From Parvularculaceae bacterium (GTDB taxonomy: Bacteria; Pseudomonadota; Alphaproteobacteria; Caulobacterales; Parvularculaceae), in the NCBI GenBank assembly GCA_028284065.1, contig JANQSJ010000008.1:1-64000 (forward strand): 64,000 nucleotides of DNA. Reading direction: 5' to 3'. The notes beneath the pieces were generated by a model. It had not been told where the DNA came from and searched no databases. It was given only the letters and a program-made list of their open reading frames with translations. The position numbers and the translations under genes are program-made. Every line of letters begins with the position of its first letter. The stretch's first letter is position 1. Positions 1-8,249 of this stretch are shown here, one piece after another.

Positions 1-90
1 TGGCGGACAGGGTGGGATTCGAACCCACGAGACGGTTGCCCGCCTACACGCGTTCCAGGCGTGCGCCTTCGACCACTCGGCCACCTGTCC
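1..90 (-). tRNA. tRNA-Ser (anticodon GGA)
   Basis: Read on the minus strand, the segment folds as a class II tRNA. It has a GGACAGG acceptor arm pairing with CCTGTCC, a long variable arm, a GGTTCGAATCC T-arm, and an anticodon loop whose central triplet is GGA. The CCA tail is encoded at positions 3-1. The long variable arm and GGA anticodon identify a serine acceptor reading UCC/UCU codons. The 240 bases that follow, up to the next gene, show no other gene. Confidence 0.95.
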
Positions 91-330
91 AGACCGCCGG
101 GCGACTCTGGTTCGTCCCGCTGCGGAGCCGGCCAGATACACCCTACGCCGCGGCGGACGCAAGCGACCCCAGGCGGCGCGTTCGATTTGGTTAACGGGCG
201 CATTGTTTAGCGGGGCCGCGCTGCGGCGGCGGCGCGCAACGGTCCTGCTCCGCCCGGGATTTCGGGGGCCGGTGTGACCGATTGAAAATGTGTGCTAAAT
301 TGCTTTCGTGGGGCAACAAGGTTTGGTGGT

Positions 331-606
331 ATGGTGGTTTTCAGGTTCTTGGCGTGGGTTCTCATTGCGCTTGCGATCGCGCTTCTGGGCGCAGACGCGG
401 TGACGGCTATTGAAACGGGCGCGCCTGACATTCGTACGACCGCGGAAATCCTCGAAAGCATCGGCATGGGCGGCGCGGCGGGCGCCGCGGAGACCGCGCC
501 GAAGGCGGTTGCGGACGCCCTCGGCGCGCTTCTGGATTTGCCGCTCTGGGCCGTCTTCGGCCTTATTGGCGTGGTGATGGCGCTTATCTTCCGCCCAATC
601 AACTGA
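331..606 (+). CDS. Small hypothetical membrane protein
   Basis: A 91-residue protein of no recognised family. The ATG at 331 is preferred over an in-frame ATG at 292 because it directly precedes a hydrophobic N-terminal segment (residues about 3-20), which looks like a membrane anchor or signal peptide. A second hydrophobic segment lies near the C-terminus (about residues 70-88) and ends in a short basic tail. The Ala/Gly-rich middle has no cysteines or catalytic-looking motifs. The gene lies 50 bases upstream of the serine hydrolase on the same strand and may be co-transcribed with it. Function unknown. It could be a non-conserved ORF, but the two hydrophobic segments and reading-frame bias favour a real gene. 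Confidence 0.5.
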   Translation: MVVFRFLAWVLIALAIALLGADAVTAIETGAPDIRTTAEILESIGMGGAAGAAETAPKAVADALGALLDLPLWAVFGLIGVVMALIFRPIN

Positions 607-656
607 TCGGACGGGCGCAGCCGCCACCATCGATCCGACAACAAACGAGGCGAAGA

Positions 657-2066
657 ATGGGTCGAATACTCGCCATCCTGGCGGTGGTTTTAGTTGTGAC
701 CGCCCTTGTCGCCCAAAACCGTTTATCGCCGATCGCCCGCGTCGGCGCAGGGTACAAGGCGAAGATCGCATGTTCGGAGATTTTCGTCGCAGGGCGAACC
801 GAAGCGGACGTCGTCGCAAGCGAATTCGACGGGATAGACGACGCGCTCCAATACATCTCTTTGGCCATAGACCGCAGCGCCCGAACGGCGCAGGCGTCGC
901 TCGGGCCAATCGGTCGGGCGCGCGCGGCGTACCGCGAAGGCTATGGCTGCACCCTGACGAAAGGCCCCCTCGCCGACCTGCCGCCCCTTGAGCAGCCGCC
1001 GGCGCAAGCCTGGCGGGAGGCGACCGCAGCTGAGGCCGGTTTCGATGTAGCGAATCTAAATGGCGCGCTTGACCAGGCGATGGGCGATGCGGCGGCCGGT
1101 CACCGCGCTTTCCTGGTCGCCGTCGATGACGCCGTCATCGCGGAGAGGTATGCGGACGGCTTCTCGTCCGACACCCCGATGCTGAGCTGGTCAATGGGGA
1201 AGAGCGTCACCGCCACCATGATCGGCATCGCGGTCAAGGATGGCCTCATCGACATCAATGAAACGCCGCCAATACAGGAATGGTTGGGCGACGGAGATCC
1301 GCGCAGCGCAATCACCTGGCGTGACCTTCTCCGTATGCAGAGCGGTCTTGAATTCGTTGAGGACTACGGAGACCCAACCTCGACGGTAAACCAGATGCTG
1401 TTCAACGCCGCCGAAGTGGCGAAACCGGCCATCGAGAGCGCGCTCAAGCACGAACCCGACCAACACTGGTCTTATTCCAGCGGCACAACGAACCTTTTGC
1501 AGAAGGCGCTCAAGACCACGCTGGAATCCGCGGGGGTCAATTATCATTCCTTCGCGCGCGATCGCCTCTTTGCGCCCCTTGGCGCGTCTAGCGCAGTTCT
1601 GGAGCCCGATTCATCCGGCGTGTTCATAGGCTCCTCCTATATGTACGCCACGGCGCGGGACTGGGCGAAACTCGGACGCCTTTATCTCAATGACGGCGTC
1701 TGGAATGGCGAACGACTATTGCCGGAGGGCTGGGCCAAGTTTGTGGCGACGCCGTCGGGACAGTCAGACCGTCAGTATGGAGCGCAGTTCTGGCTGAACG
1801 CGGAAGGACGCAATGGACGACCTAGGTTCATGCCAGGGCTGCCGGATAGTGCTTATTACTTCGCGGGCCATGAAGGCCAGTATGTGGTCATTCTGCCGGA
1901 CGACGGCATGGTGCTGGTGCGCCTCGGGCGGACGCGCGGCGCCTCGCCCATCAAGGTTGCGGGCGACGTCTTTGCGGACATATTCGCCGCCCGCGCCAAT
2001 GTGGCCACCGCGCAAGGCGGCAGCGCTGACAGCGGAACGACCGATACCGGCGCAATGCCGGAATGA
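657..2066 (+). CDS. Beta-lactamase-family serine hydrolase
   Basis: A 469-residue protein of the beta-lactamase/class C penicillin-binding fold (PF00144 type). A hydrophobic N-terminus (residues 1-20) suggests export or membrane anchoring. The SxxK nucleophile motif is visible as SMGK (Ser179-Lys182). A YSS motif at 273-275 stands in the YxN/YxS position, and an HxG triad (HEG, 405-407) stands where KTG lies in true beta-lactamases. HxG is common in esterases and D-amino-acid peptidases of this family, so antibiotic hydrolysis is not implied. The start is set by a GAGG box at 647-650. Its TGA overlaps the ATG of the downstream zincin, so the two are translationally coupled. Substrate unknown. 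Confidence 0.85.
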   Translation: MGRILAILAVVLVVTALVAQNRLSPIARVGAGYKAKIACSEIFVAGRTEADVVASEFDGIDDALQYISLAIDRSARTAQASLGPIGRARAAYREGYGCTLTKGPLADLPPLEQPPAQAWREATAAEAGFDVANLNGALDQAMGDAAAGHRAFLVAVDDAVIAERYADGFSSDTPMLSWSMGKSVTATMIGIAVKDGLIDINETPPIQEWLGDGDPRSAITWRDLLRMQSGLEFVEDYGDPTSTVNQMLFNAAEVAKPAIESALKHEPDQHWSYSSGTTNLLQKALKTTLESAGVNYHSFARDRLFAPLGASSAVLEPDSSGVFIGSSYMYATARDWAKLGRLYLNDGVWNGERLLPEGWAKFVATPSGQSDRQYGAQFWLNAEGRNGRPRFMPGLPDSAYYFAGHEGQYVVILPDDGMVLVRLGRTRGASPIKVAGDVFADIFAARANVATAQGGSADSGTTDTGAMPE

Positions 2067-2488
2067 CGCCGGACGCGCGCGGCTGGGGCAACGCCTGCGC
2101 GCCGGACCTCGACACTGTTGACGCCCTCGCCAGAGACGCATTCGCCAAGCTGCCGGACGTCTTTAGGACACTTTGCGGCGATGTGACGCTCCACGTCAGC
2201 GAAGTCGCGGACGAGGATATGCTGCGCGCGCTCAACATTCATGACCCGCTTGAGCTTACCGGGCTCTATGAAGGCGTATCCCTCGCCGACGGCGGAGCAA
2301 ACGATCCTCCGCCTGGTGGCGCGCACGTCTTCCTTTTTCGCATGCCGATCTTGTTTGAGTGGGCCGTGCGCGGCGATGCAACGCTCGGCGCGCTTGTCAC
2401 CCACATTCTCGTCCACGAAATCGGTCACCATTTCGGCCTAAGCGACGCCGACATGGATGCGATTGAAGCCGCCTCGGAAACGAGCTAG
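2063..2488 (+). CDS. Zincin-like metallopeptidase family protein (PF06262 type)
   Basis: A 141-residue protein with the extended zinc-binding motif HEIGHHFGLSD at residues 118-128. This matches the short bacterial metallopeptidase family (zincin_1), in which the two histidines, the glutamate and the distal aspartate form the metal site. The length is typical of this family and no signal peptide is seen, so a cytoplasmic location is likely. It starts inside the stop codon of the serine hydrolase (ATGA overlap). At its 3' end it converges with the antiporter gene: both stop codons lie in one 14-bp palindrome at 2480-2493. The substrate of this family is not established. Confidence 0.85.
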   Translation: MTPDARGWGNACAPDLDTVDALARDAFAKLPDVFRTLCGDVTLHVSEVADEDMLRALNIHDPLELTGLYEGVSLADGGANDPPPGGAHVFLFRMPILFEWAVRGDATLGALVTHILVHEIGHHFGLSDADMDAIEAASETS

Positions 2489-4260
2489 CTCGTCTGTGTG
2501 CTGCTTTTATCGGTCTCGAAGTCGCGATGCAGGAGATCCATGCCCGCCTCCGGGCCATAGTCCATCTGCGCGAACAGCCGTTCGCGATCGCGCGCGCGGA
2601 ATTGCTCGATGAAGTCGTCGATGAGGCCGTCAGGCGTGTTCACTATTCGCAATGCTTCTCTCGCCAGGCAGAGGCTAGATTCGAGCGTCTCCCGCACAAC
2701 GTAAGTTGGCCCTAACGGGCGCAGATCCATTTCATGGGTCCGGTCGTGCGCGACCGCCATGATGACCGCGTTTGGCGCGCGGGCGCGCAACGACTCAACT
2801 GCATGGTTGACCGCGCCGGGCTCATCCATCGTCAGGATTACCGCCTGCGCGTCTTCCGCCCCGGCGGTCAGCAGCACGTCGAGCCGCGACGCGTCGCCGT
2901 AATAAACCTTGAATCCGAAGCGCTCCGCATTCTGAATGTGCTTCGGATCGCTGTCGATTGCGGTGACGTCAAAGCCCGCGGACAACAGGATCTGCGAGAT
3001 AATCTGCCCCATGCGGCCGAAGCCGGCGATAATCACGTGTCCTCGTCCGGACGGCGGCGCATCGAGCCCATCCGCCGAAATGTCGGCCTCAGACCCGCCC
3101 GCGAACCTGGAGGCGAGCATCATCGCAAACGGCGTAGCCGCCATCGACAGCGTCACGATCGCTGACATGATTGTCGCGTCGCGGCTCTCAAAAAGCGCGG
3201 TCTCAGCGCCCAAAGTGAAAACAACGAACGCGAACTCGCCGCCCTGGCTCAGCACCGCGCCGGTCTTGAGCGCCTCAGGCCGATCGGCGCCGAAGAGCCG
3301 CGCCAGGATGGTCAGGATACCACATTTCACGACCATCAGGGCGACCGCTGCGCCGATCACCAGGGGCCAGGCGGCGGCAATCGCGCCAAGGTCAAGCCGC
3401 ATGCCGATGGAAATGAAAAACAGCCCCAGCAGGAGGCCCCGAAACGGCTCCAGATCGGTCTGGATCTGGTGGCGATAGGCGGACTCAGCGAGGAGCACGC
3501 CAGCGAGAAACGCGCCGAGCGCCATTGACAGTCCGGCCCAAGCCACGGCGGCGGCGACGCCCGAAACGACGAATAGCGCCGTCGCCGCAAACGCTTCACG
3601 CGAGCCGGAAGACGCGACATACCGCAAGGCGGGATCAAGACCGAAGCGGCTGACGGCAACGACGCCGATAATCACGCCCACGCCTTTCGCAGCGTCAGCC
3701 CAACCTGCGCCCGCGCCCGCCTCCGCGCCGCCAGCAAGAAAAGGCAGCGCCGCAAGGAGCGGCACGACGGCGAGGTCCTGAAACAAAAGCACTGGAAAGG
3801 CGCGCTTGCCATAGGGCTCATTTAGCTCGCCTCGGTCGCGCATGAACTGCAAGGCGAACGCCGTTGAAGAGAACGCGAGCGCTGACGCCGCGACCGCCGC
3901 CGCCGCCGGCCGATCAAGCAGGCCGAACGCAGTCACCGCGACATAGATAGCCGCTGCGGTCACGACCATCTGGGCGGCGCCGAGGCCGAATATATCGCGC
4001 CTTAGGGTCCAAAGACGCGCGAGCGAAATCTCGAGGCCGACAAGGAACAGAAACAGGACGACGCCAAGTTCGGCGACATGAAAGACGCCCTCCTCCTGAT
4101 CCAATAGGTTGAGTCCAAACGGTCCGATTACGACGCCAGCGGAAAGAAACCCGAGGATCGATCCGAGCTTCATTCGGTTGAAGATCGGAACCGCGACCGC
4201 CGCCGCGCCTAGATAAATGGCCGCTTCAACAAGGAAATCGCCTTCGCCGCCCGACGCCAT
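2485..4260 (-). CDS. KefB/KefC-type monovalent cation:proton antiporter (CPA2 family)
   Basis: A 591-residue integral membrane protein. Residues about 1-390 form a series of roughly 12-13 hydrophobic segments with the Na+/H+-exchanger signature of CPA2 proteins (for example FLFLVGLEISLARLW and FQDLAVVPLLAALPF). Residues about 415-540 form a cytosolic Rossmann RCK_N/TrkA-N domain, with GFGRMGQ as the nucleotide-binding turn. Family members expel K+ in exchange for H+ under ligand control, often glutathione or nucleotide. The start at 4260 is chosen over an upstream in-frame ATG at 4389 because GGAG lies just ahead of it and the extra N-terminus is arginine-rich and unlike the family. It is divergent from the lysozyme-like gene. 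Confidence 0.9.
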   Translation of the reverse strand: MASGGEGDFLVEAAIYLGAAAVAVPIFNRMKLGSILGFLSAGVVIGPFGLNLLDQEEGVFHVAELGVVLFLFLVGLEISLARLWTLRRDIFGLGAAQMVVTAAAIYVAVTAFGLLDRPAAAAVAASALAFSSTAFALQFMRDRGELNEPYGKRAFPVLLFQDLAVVPLLAALPFLAGGAEAGAGAGWADAAKGVGVIIGVVAVSRFGLDPALRYVASSGSREAFAATALFVVSGVAAAVAWAGLSMALGAFLAGVLLAESAYRHQIQTDLEPFRGLLLGLFFISIGMRLDLGAIAAAWPLVIGAAVALMVVKCGILTILARLFGADRPEALKTGAVLSQGGEFAFVVFTLGAETALFESRDATIMSAIVTLSMAATPFAMMLASRFAGGSEADISADGLDAPPSGRGHVIIAGFGRMGQIISQILLSAGFDVTAIDSDPKHIQNAERFGFKVYYGDASRLDVLLTAGAEDAQAVILTMDEPGAVNHAVESLRARAPNAVIMAVAHDRTHEMDLRPLGPTYVVRETLESSLCLAREALRIVNTPDGLIDDFIEQFRARDRERLFAQMDYGPEAGMDLLHRDFETDKSSTQTS

Positions 4261-4449
4261 GCCGCCCTGTCTCCATCCTAAAGCCGCCGCGAGCGACGCG
4301 CCGCCGCAACGAGTGCGAGAGGTGGGAGATAGGCGTGTCACGCGTCGCGGGCAATGCGCCCCGTTCGAACGCGTGAACCGTCGCGGCATTTTGCAAGATC
4401 ATTTCGATCCCTGTATCTTCAAGTCTGTGGGCGGCGTACGGGGTGTGTA

Positions 4450-5139
4450 ATGTGGCGTTTTCTACTTCTTACGGTAATCGCGCTGGTTGCTTTCGCATTC
4501 TACTTGTCTGAGTTCGGGCTCCCGCAAGCGTGGAAAGATGAGCTTCCTGCGCCGGCGGCAGGGGCAGTTGAATACGTGGAATCCCTCGAGCTTGTCGCCG
4601 CCGCCAAAGGCCTGATCGCACGGTTTCAAGGCGCGTCCGACCCGGTCGAAGAAGCTTTGTCGGACGGCGCGGACAACGAAAGCAGCGGCCCGATAGCGGC
4701 GAACCAGTCACTTCGGATCAACGAAGCAGGGCTTGCGATCATCAAGCGGAGCGAGGGCCTTCGCCTTGAAGCCTATGAGGCCGGCGGTCGGCTTTACATA
4801 GGCTACGGACATCAAATGGCGCCGGGCGAACCGCGCAAGATCGACGAGGCGGAGGCCGATCGCCTGCTGAGGGCGGACGTTCGCGAATCCGAAGACGGCG
4901 TAAGGCGGCGACTTCGCCGACGCGCCAATGAAAACGAATTCTCCGCGATGGTGTCTCTCGCCAAGAACCTCGGCGTCGGCGGTTTTGGTCGGTCTCAAGT
5001 GTTGACCGCGTTTAACGCCGGCGACAAGAGGGCGGCGGCGGATGCGTTTCGCACGCATGTGAGAGCGGGCGGCGAAGTGTTGCCCCACCTGGTCGAACGG
5101 CGGGAGCTAGAGCGACAGCTCTTCCTTAAGCCGGTATAG
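4450..5139 (+). CDS. Membrane-anchored GH24 lysozyme-like protein, catalytic Asp/Thr not conserved
   Basis: A 229-residue protein with one N-terminal membrane segment (residues 2-20), a variable linker, and a phage-type lysozyme (GH24) domain from about residue 88. The general-acid Glu is present (Glu102 in SEGLRLEAY), and the IGYGH block follows at 117-121. In T4-like enzymes the catalytic Asp and Thr lie between these blocks; here the Asp position reads EAGG and the residue before IGYGH is Tyr rather than Thr. The C-terminal LPHLVERRELERQLFL region matches the family. It lies alone between an antiporter and parA, with no holin or spanin. It may be a host-adapted muramidase or a binding-only derivative. 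The ATG at 4450 is chosen because it begins at the hydrophobic segment. Confidence 0.75.
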   Translation: MWRFLLLTVIALVAFAFYLSEFGLPQAWKDELPAPAAGAVEYVESLELVAAAKGLIARFQGASDPVEEALSDGADNESSGPIAANQSLRINEAGLAIIKRSEGLRLEAYEAGGRLYIGYGHQMAPGEPRKIDEAEADRLLRADVRESEDGVRRRLRRRANENEFSAMVSLAKNLGVGGFGRSQVLTAFNAGDKRAAADAFRTHVRAGGEVLPHLVERRELERQLFLKPV

Positions 5140-5174
5140 GCGGCCAGAGCCGGCCCTGATCGGCGCAAGCAGAC

Positions 5175-5190
5175 ATTAAATTGAATTAAT
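5175..5190 (+). promoter_or_regulatory. AT-rich inverted repeat upstream of parA
   Basis: In this GC-rich region a 16-base AT stretch contains the inverted arms ATTAA and TTAAT around six bases, about 95 bases before the parA start codon. It resembles, but does not match, the CtrA box TTAA-N7-TTAA, because the spacer is six. It may be a promoter or operator element. Confidence 0.25.
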
Positions 5191-5281
5191 CTCCACCGAC
5201 CGCTTTAGGCGGGCGAAAAGACGCCTTGTGCTTCGTTCGCCCTCATTGAGTTGGTATTCGCGACAGAAGGACCGACGGCCC

Positions 5282-6247
5282 ATGTCGATCGATCGCCTGC
5301 ATCCGCATGCGCAAGTATTGGTGTTCGCCTCCCAAAAGGGCGGCTCCGGCAAGACGACGTTATCCGGTCATATCGCCGTAGCGGCGGAGAACGCCGGCGC
5401 CGGCCCCGTGGCCCTGGTGGATGCGGACCCGCAAGGCAGCCTCGCCAAATGGTGGAACGCGCGCGCCGCAGATACGCCGGCGTTCGCCGCGACTTCGGTG
5501 GCTGACCTCGGCAAGGACATCGACGCGCTGAAGCGAAACGGCGTCCGTCTTATTGTGATAGACACGCCCCCCGCAGTGACGACGCAGATTACGGAGATCA
5601 TTTCCTTCGCGGATCTTGTCGTCGTGCCGACCCGGCCGAGCCCGCATGATCTGCGCGCCGTCGGCCTGACCGTCGACCTCGTCGAGCGCCAGGGAAAACC
5701 GCTCGTGTTCGTCGTGAATTCCGCGACCGCGCGCGCGCGCATCACCAGCGACACCGCCGTCACCCTTTCGCAGCACGGCACCGTCGCGCCTGTCATGGTG
5801 CACCACCGCGTCGACTTCGCCGCCAGCATGATAGACGGCCGCACGGTCGGCGAAATCAACGCCAAGTCACGCTCGGGGCAGGAAATTGCGACTCTCTGGC
5901 GCTACCTTGAGGAACGATTGCGCCGCCTACGGACGGAGGCGCCGTCCTCAGCGCGGCTGGAGCGCGCGTTCGAGGTCGAACTCCTGACGCCGATGCGCGC
6001 CGCCGCCGATGCCGGCTCCGTCGCGGCAGGCCGGGCGCGGACGCCAGAGCTCGCCGCCGTCGGCGCACCGGCTGCTGCCGCGCCCGGTCAATCGCAAGGA
6101 GGGCAAGTGGCAGAGTTTGACGATGATCCTCCGCCCACTGAATCGCGCCCTTGGCATGGCGTTGAAAGGCGCAGCCGGGATGTCGGCCCGCCGCCAGGCG
6201 CCGTCGACCGCCGCCGCCCGCCGACCTTCGGCCGCCGCACGTCCTGA
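5282..6247 (+). CDS. Orphan ParA/MinD-type ATPase with long disordered C-terminal tail
   Basis: A 321-residue protein. Residues 10-215 are a ParA-type deviant-Walker ATPase: KGGSGKTT at 19-26 with the signature lysine Lys19, DADPQGS as Walker A', and VIDTPPAV as Walker B. The final ~100 residues are rich in Pro, Ala and Arg and look disordered, which small ParAs (about 210 residues) lack. The start has an AGAAGGA box about ten bases upstream. No parB or parS follows; the next gene, eleven bases on, encodes a small protein with a helix-turn-helix-like or ribbon-helix-helix-like end. Such orphan ParAs position cargo such as chemoreceptor clusters, storage granules or plasmids. The cargo here is unknown. 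Confidence 0.8.
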   Translation: MSIDRLHPHAQVLVFASQKGGSGKTTLSGHIAVAAENAGAGPVALVDADPQGSLAKWWNARAADTPAFAATSVADLGKDIDALKRNGVRLIVIDTPPAVTTQITEIISFADLVVVPTRPSPHDLRAVGLTVDLVERQGKPLVFVVNSATARARITSDTAVTLSQHGTVAPVMVHHRVDFAASMIDGRTVGEINAKSRSGQEIATLWRYLEERLRRLRTEAPSSARLERAFEVELLTPMRAAADAGSVAAGRARTPELAAVGAPAAAAPGQSQGGQVAEFDDDPPPTESRPWHGVERRSRDVGPPPGAVDRRRPPTFGRRTS

Positions 6248-6258
6248 GGGGTAGTCAT

Positions 6259-6816
6259 ATGTCGATCACTGACGCCGGCCCGCGCCTCGCGAACCTGTTT
6301 GCGCGGAAGGGCGAGGCCGCGCCCGCTGCGGCTCATCCACTGTCCGCCGCAACGCCGGATGCCGCCGCCTCGTCCGCGAACACACATGCGCACACGGCCA
6401 TTAACTGGCGCGACGTAATCGCCAACAGTCGCATGCTGGATCTGCCCGCCCAAACCGATGGGAACGTGGACAGGGAAAGCGTCGGACGCGTCCCGACCGC
6501 CCGGACGTCTGAGCGCCAAGATCAAACGCCGGCGCCGCATCGCGACAAGCAATGCGTCACGCCCCTGCCTTACCCGCGGAATCGCCGCTCGAAAGAGCCG
6601 CCGCTCGCGTATAAGGCCGTTGTCCGAGTGACGGCCCGACAGCGGCGTCTCCTACGGATCGCCGCGGCCGCCCTCGACGTTCCGCAGCAGGCTCTGCTGC
6701 GCGACGCGCTCGATTCGTTTCTTGAGCGATTGCGTCGCACCAGATTGAGCGACTGCAGGTGTTTCGCCGAACAGCATGCCGCCTGTTCGACATCAGAACC
6801 GACCAGCGCGCGTTAG
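6259..6816 (+). CDS. Hypothetical protein with C-terminal ribbon-helix-helix-like segment, ParA partner candidate
   Basis: A 185-residue protein of no recognised family. The first ~110 residues are low in predicted structure and rich in Ala, Arg and Pro. Residues about 113-158 (from KAVVRVTARQRRLL to FLERL) look like a beta strand followed by two amphipathic helices, the layout of ribbon-helix-helix DNA-binding or ParA-stimulating proteins. It starts eleven bases after parA, so it is very likely in the same transcript and may act as the ATPase activator or adaptor. Its TAG overlaps the stop codon of the convergent oxidoreductase gene (shared bases 6813-6816). Partner role is inference from position. 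Confidence 0.6.
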   Translation: MSITDAGPRLANLFARKGEAAPAAAHPLSAATPDAAASSANTHAHTAINWRDVIANSRMLDLPAQTDGNVDRESVGRVPTARTSERQDQTPAPHRDKQCVTPLPYPRNRRSKEPPLAYKAVVRVTARQRRLLRIAAAALDVPQQALLRDALDSFLERLRRTRLSDCRCFAEQHAACSTSEPTSAR

Positions 6817-8225
6817 GCTTCGGCCCCGATCAGCTTCTGAAGGTTCATGGCTGCGGGCATCGCCGCCACCTTGAGCCGGGCGAGAACATCGGCGACGTCC
6901 GGATCGGAGCGATCGGCATCCCGCACCGTCTTGCCGAACCCGTCAAGACGACAATCCGTGATCCAAGCGCGCAGGTCCTGCTCCTGGCTCCAGGCGAGCT
7001 GGTTCGTCATGTTGCCGAGCGTCGCCGCAGGCCAGTCCTCCGGCATGTCGGGCAATGGTACGGGTACGCAGAGGCGGTTTCTTTCCGCATCGTCCGTATA
7101 ATGTGTTTCTACATAGGCGGCGAGCGCCGCCGAAAAGGTGGGATTTGGCAACCGCGTCATCTGCAAGGTGATGCGCCCATCCTCGAAAATCGACTGCGGC
7201 GGCCGCTTTGCGACGGCGCTTGCCGTACAGTCGACGCAAAGCGCGCCGTCTCCGATTTCAACCTCTTCGCCCGTCGAAAGGACCATACGGCGAGGTTCGA
7301 TCTTCGCCACATGGGCGCCGCGAACGACGCGTTCGATCTTTTTCAGAAGATCAACCTCGCCGATCGAGATCGTCGCAAAGTGGAACATTTCAGGCCGGAT
7401 CGACGGATCGATCCGCAGCATAAGCCCTGCCGCCTCGAGCCGATCGAAGAGATCATCTACCGACGTCGCCGCCTTGATCGCCTCCATCTGCAGCGCCATG
7501 CCGCCAACCGACTGATTGAAGAATCTCGTCGTCGGCTGGGTTGTTTCACGATTAATGAGCCATGAATCGCGCGGCCGCGCCCAAGTGATCTTCCCCGGGT
7601 CGGCGCCGTTCTCGATGAGCCAGACGCCGGCGTCCATCGCCGTCTTGCCGCCGCCCAGAATGACATACTCAGCATGCGCCGGCGCGCGGCGCGGCAACTC
7701 GTTCGGCGCAATGCACTCAACGCCTTCAGCGACCTCGAATTTACGCTCATGGGTGACGGGGATCGCCGTATCAAAAAACGTCGAATCGACAATCCGCTTG
7801 CGGACTCTGATGCGCGCCGCGCCGCCGCCGAGCAGCGGCGTCGCGTCGACCTCGAGCTTGCCCTTTTCTTCAGCGTCATGCATCGGAAGGTATTTGACCC
7901 GGCCGGAGGGGAGGAACCGCTCCCGCATCACGCGTTCAAAATACGCCGCCACCTCCGCGCCGGAGGCCAGCTCGAAATAGCCTGCGTTCGACCCTCTTTC
8001 GTCAATGCGGTCGGCGCCAAGCGAGGTCGAGGAAACGCCGTAGAAAGCCGATGGCTGGTGAAGCCGGACAAAAGGATAAGCGTCAACCCAGTGACCGCCC
8101 GGCGCATGGCGTCGATCGACCATTACGATATCCGCGTCGCTCTCTGTCAGCATTGTGTCCGCGAACGACATGCCCACCGCGCCTGCGCCGATGATGAGAT
8201 AGTCTGTTTCGATCGTTTCGGGCAT
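6813..8225 (-). CDS. NAD(P)/FAD-dependent oxidoreductase (flavin monooxygenase-like)
   Basis: A 470-residue flavoprotein. An N-terminal FAD-binding Rossmann turn reads GAGAVG (residues 13-18), followed by an aspartate-arginine pair (VDRRH) at the end of the second strand. A second dinucleotide turn, GGGKTAMDAG, lies mid-protein, the two-Rossmann layout of flavin-containing monooxygenases and related NAD(P)H oxidoreductases. No CxxxxC redox pair is present. The ATG at 8225 is chosen over an in-frame GTG at 8237 because it has a GTGGAG box just ahead. It lies 24 bases after gor on the same strand, so it may belong to the glmU-rpiA-gor transcription unit. Substrate unknown. Confidence 0.75.
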   Translation of the reverse strand: MPETIETDYLIIGAGAVGMSFADTMLTESDADIVMVDRRHAPGGHWVDAYPFVRLHQPSAFYGVSSTSLGADRIDERGSNAGYFELASGAEVAAYFERVMRERFLPSGRVKYLPMHDAEEKGKLEVDATPLLGGGAARIRVRKRIVDSTFFDTAIPVTHERKFEVAEGVECIAPNELPRRAPAHAEYVILGGGKTAMDAGVWLIENGADPGKITWARPRDSWLINRETTQPTTRFFNQSVGGMALQMEAIKAATSVDDLFDRLEAAGLMLRIDPSIRPEMFHFATISIGEVDLLKKIERVVRGAHVAKIEPRRMVLSTGEEVEIGDGALCVDCTASAVAKRPPQSIFEDGRITLQMTRLPNPTFSAALAAYVETHYTDDAERNRLCVPVPLPDMPEDWPAATLGNMTNQLAWSQEQDLRAWITDCRLDGFGKTVRDADRSDPDVADVLARLKVAAMPAAMNLQKLIGAEA

Positions 8226-8249
8226 TGACGTCTCCACATTCCAGTTCGG

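Noticed and set aside
2527..3478. Plus-strand ORFs opposite the KefB gene
   Set aside because: They are antisense shadows of a conserved membrane protein; GC-rich DNA gives many long open frames on the opposite strand, and the same reasoning removed similar ORFs opposite gor, glmU, argBA, htrA and the GTA genes.
7542..7550. parS-like half site near the ParA gene
   Set aside because: Only TGTTTCACG of one half matches, it lies inside the oxidoreductase gene, and no second half or ParB gene is present.
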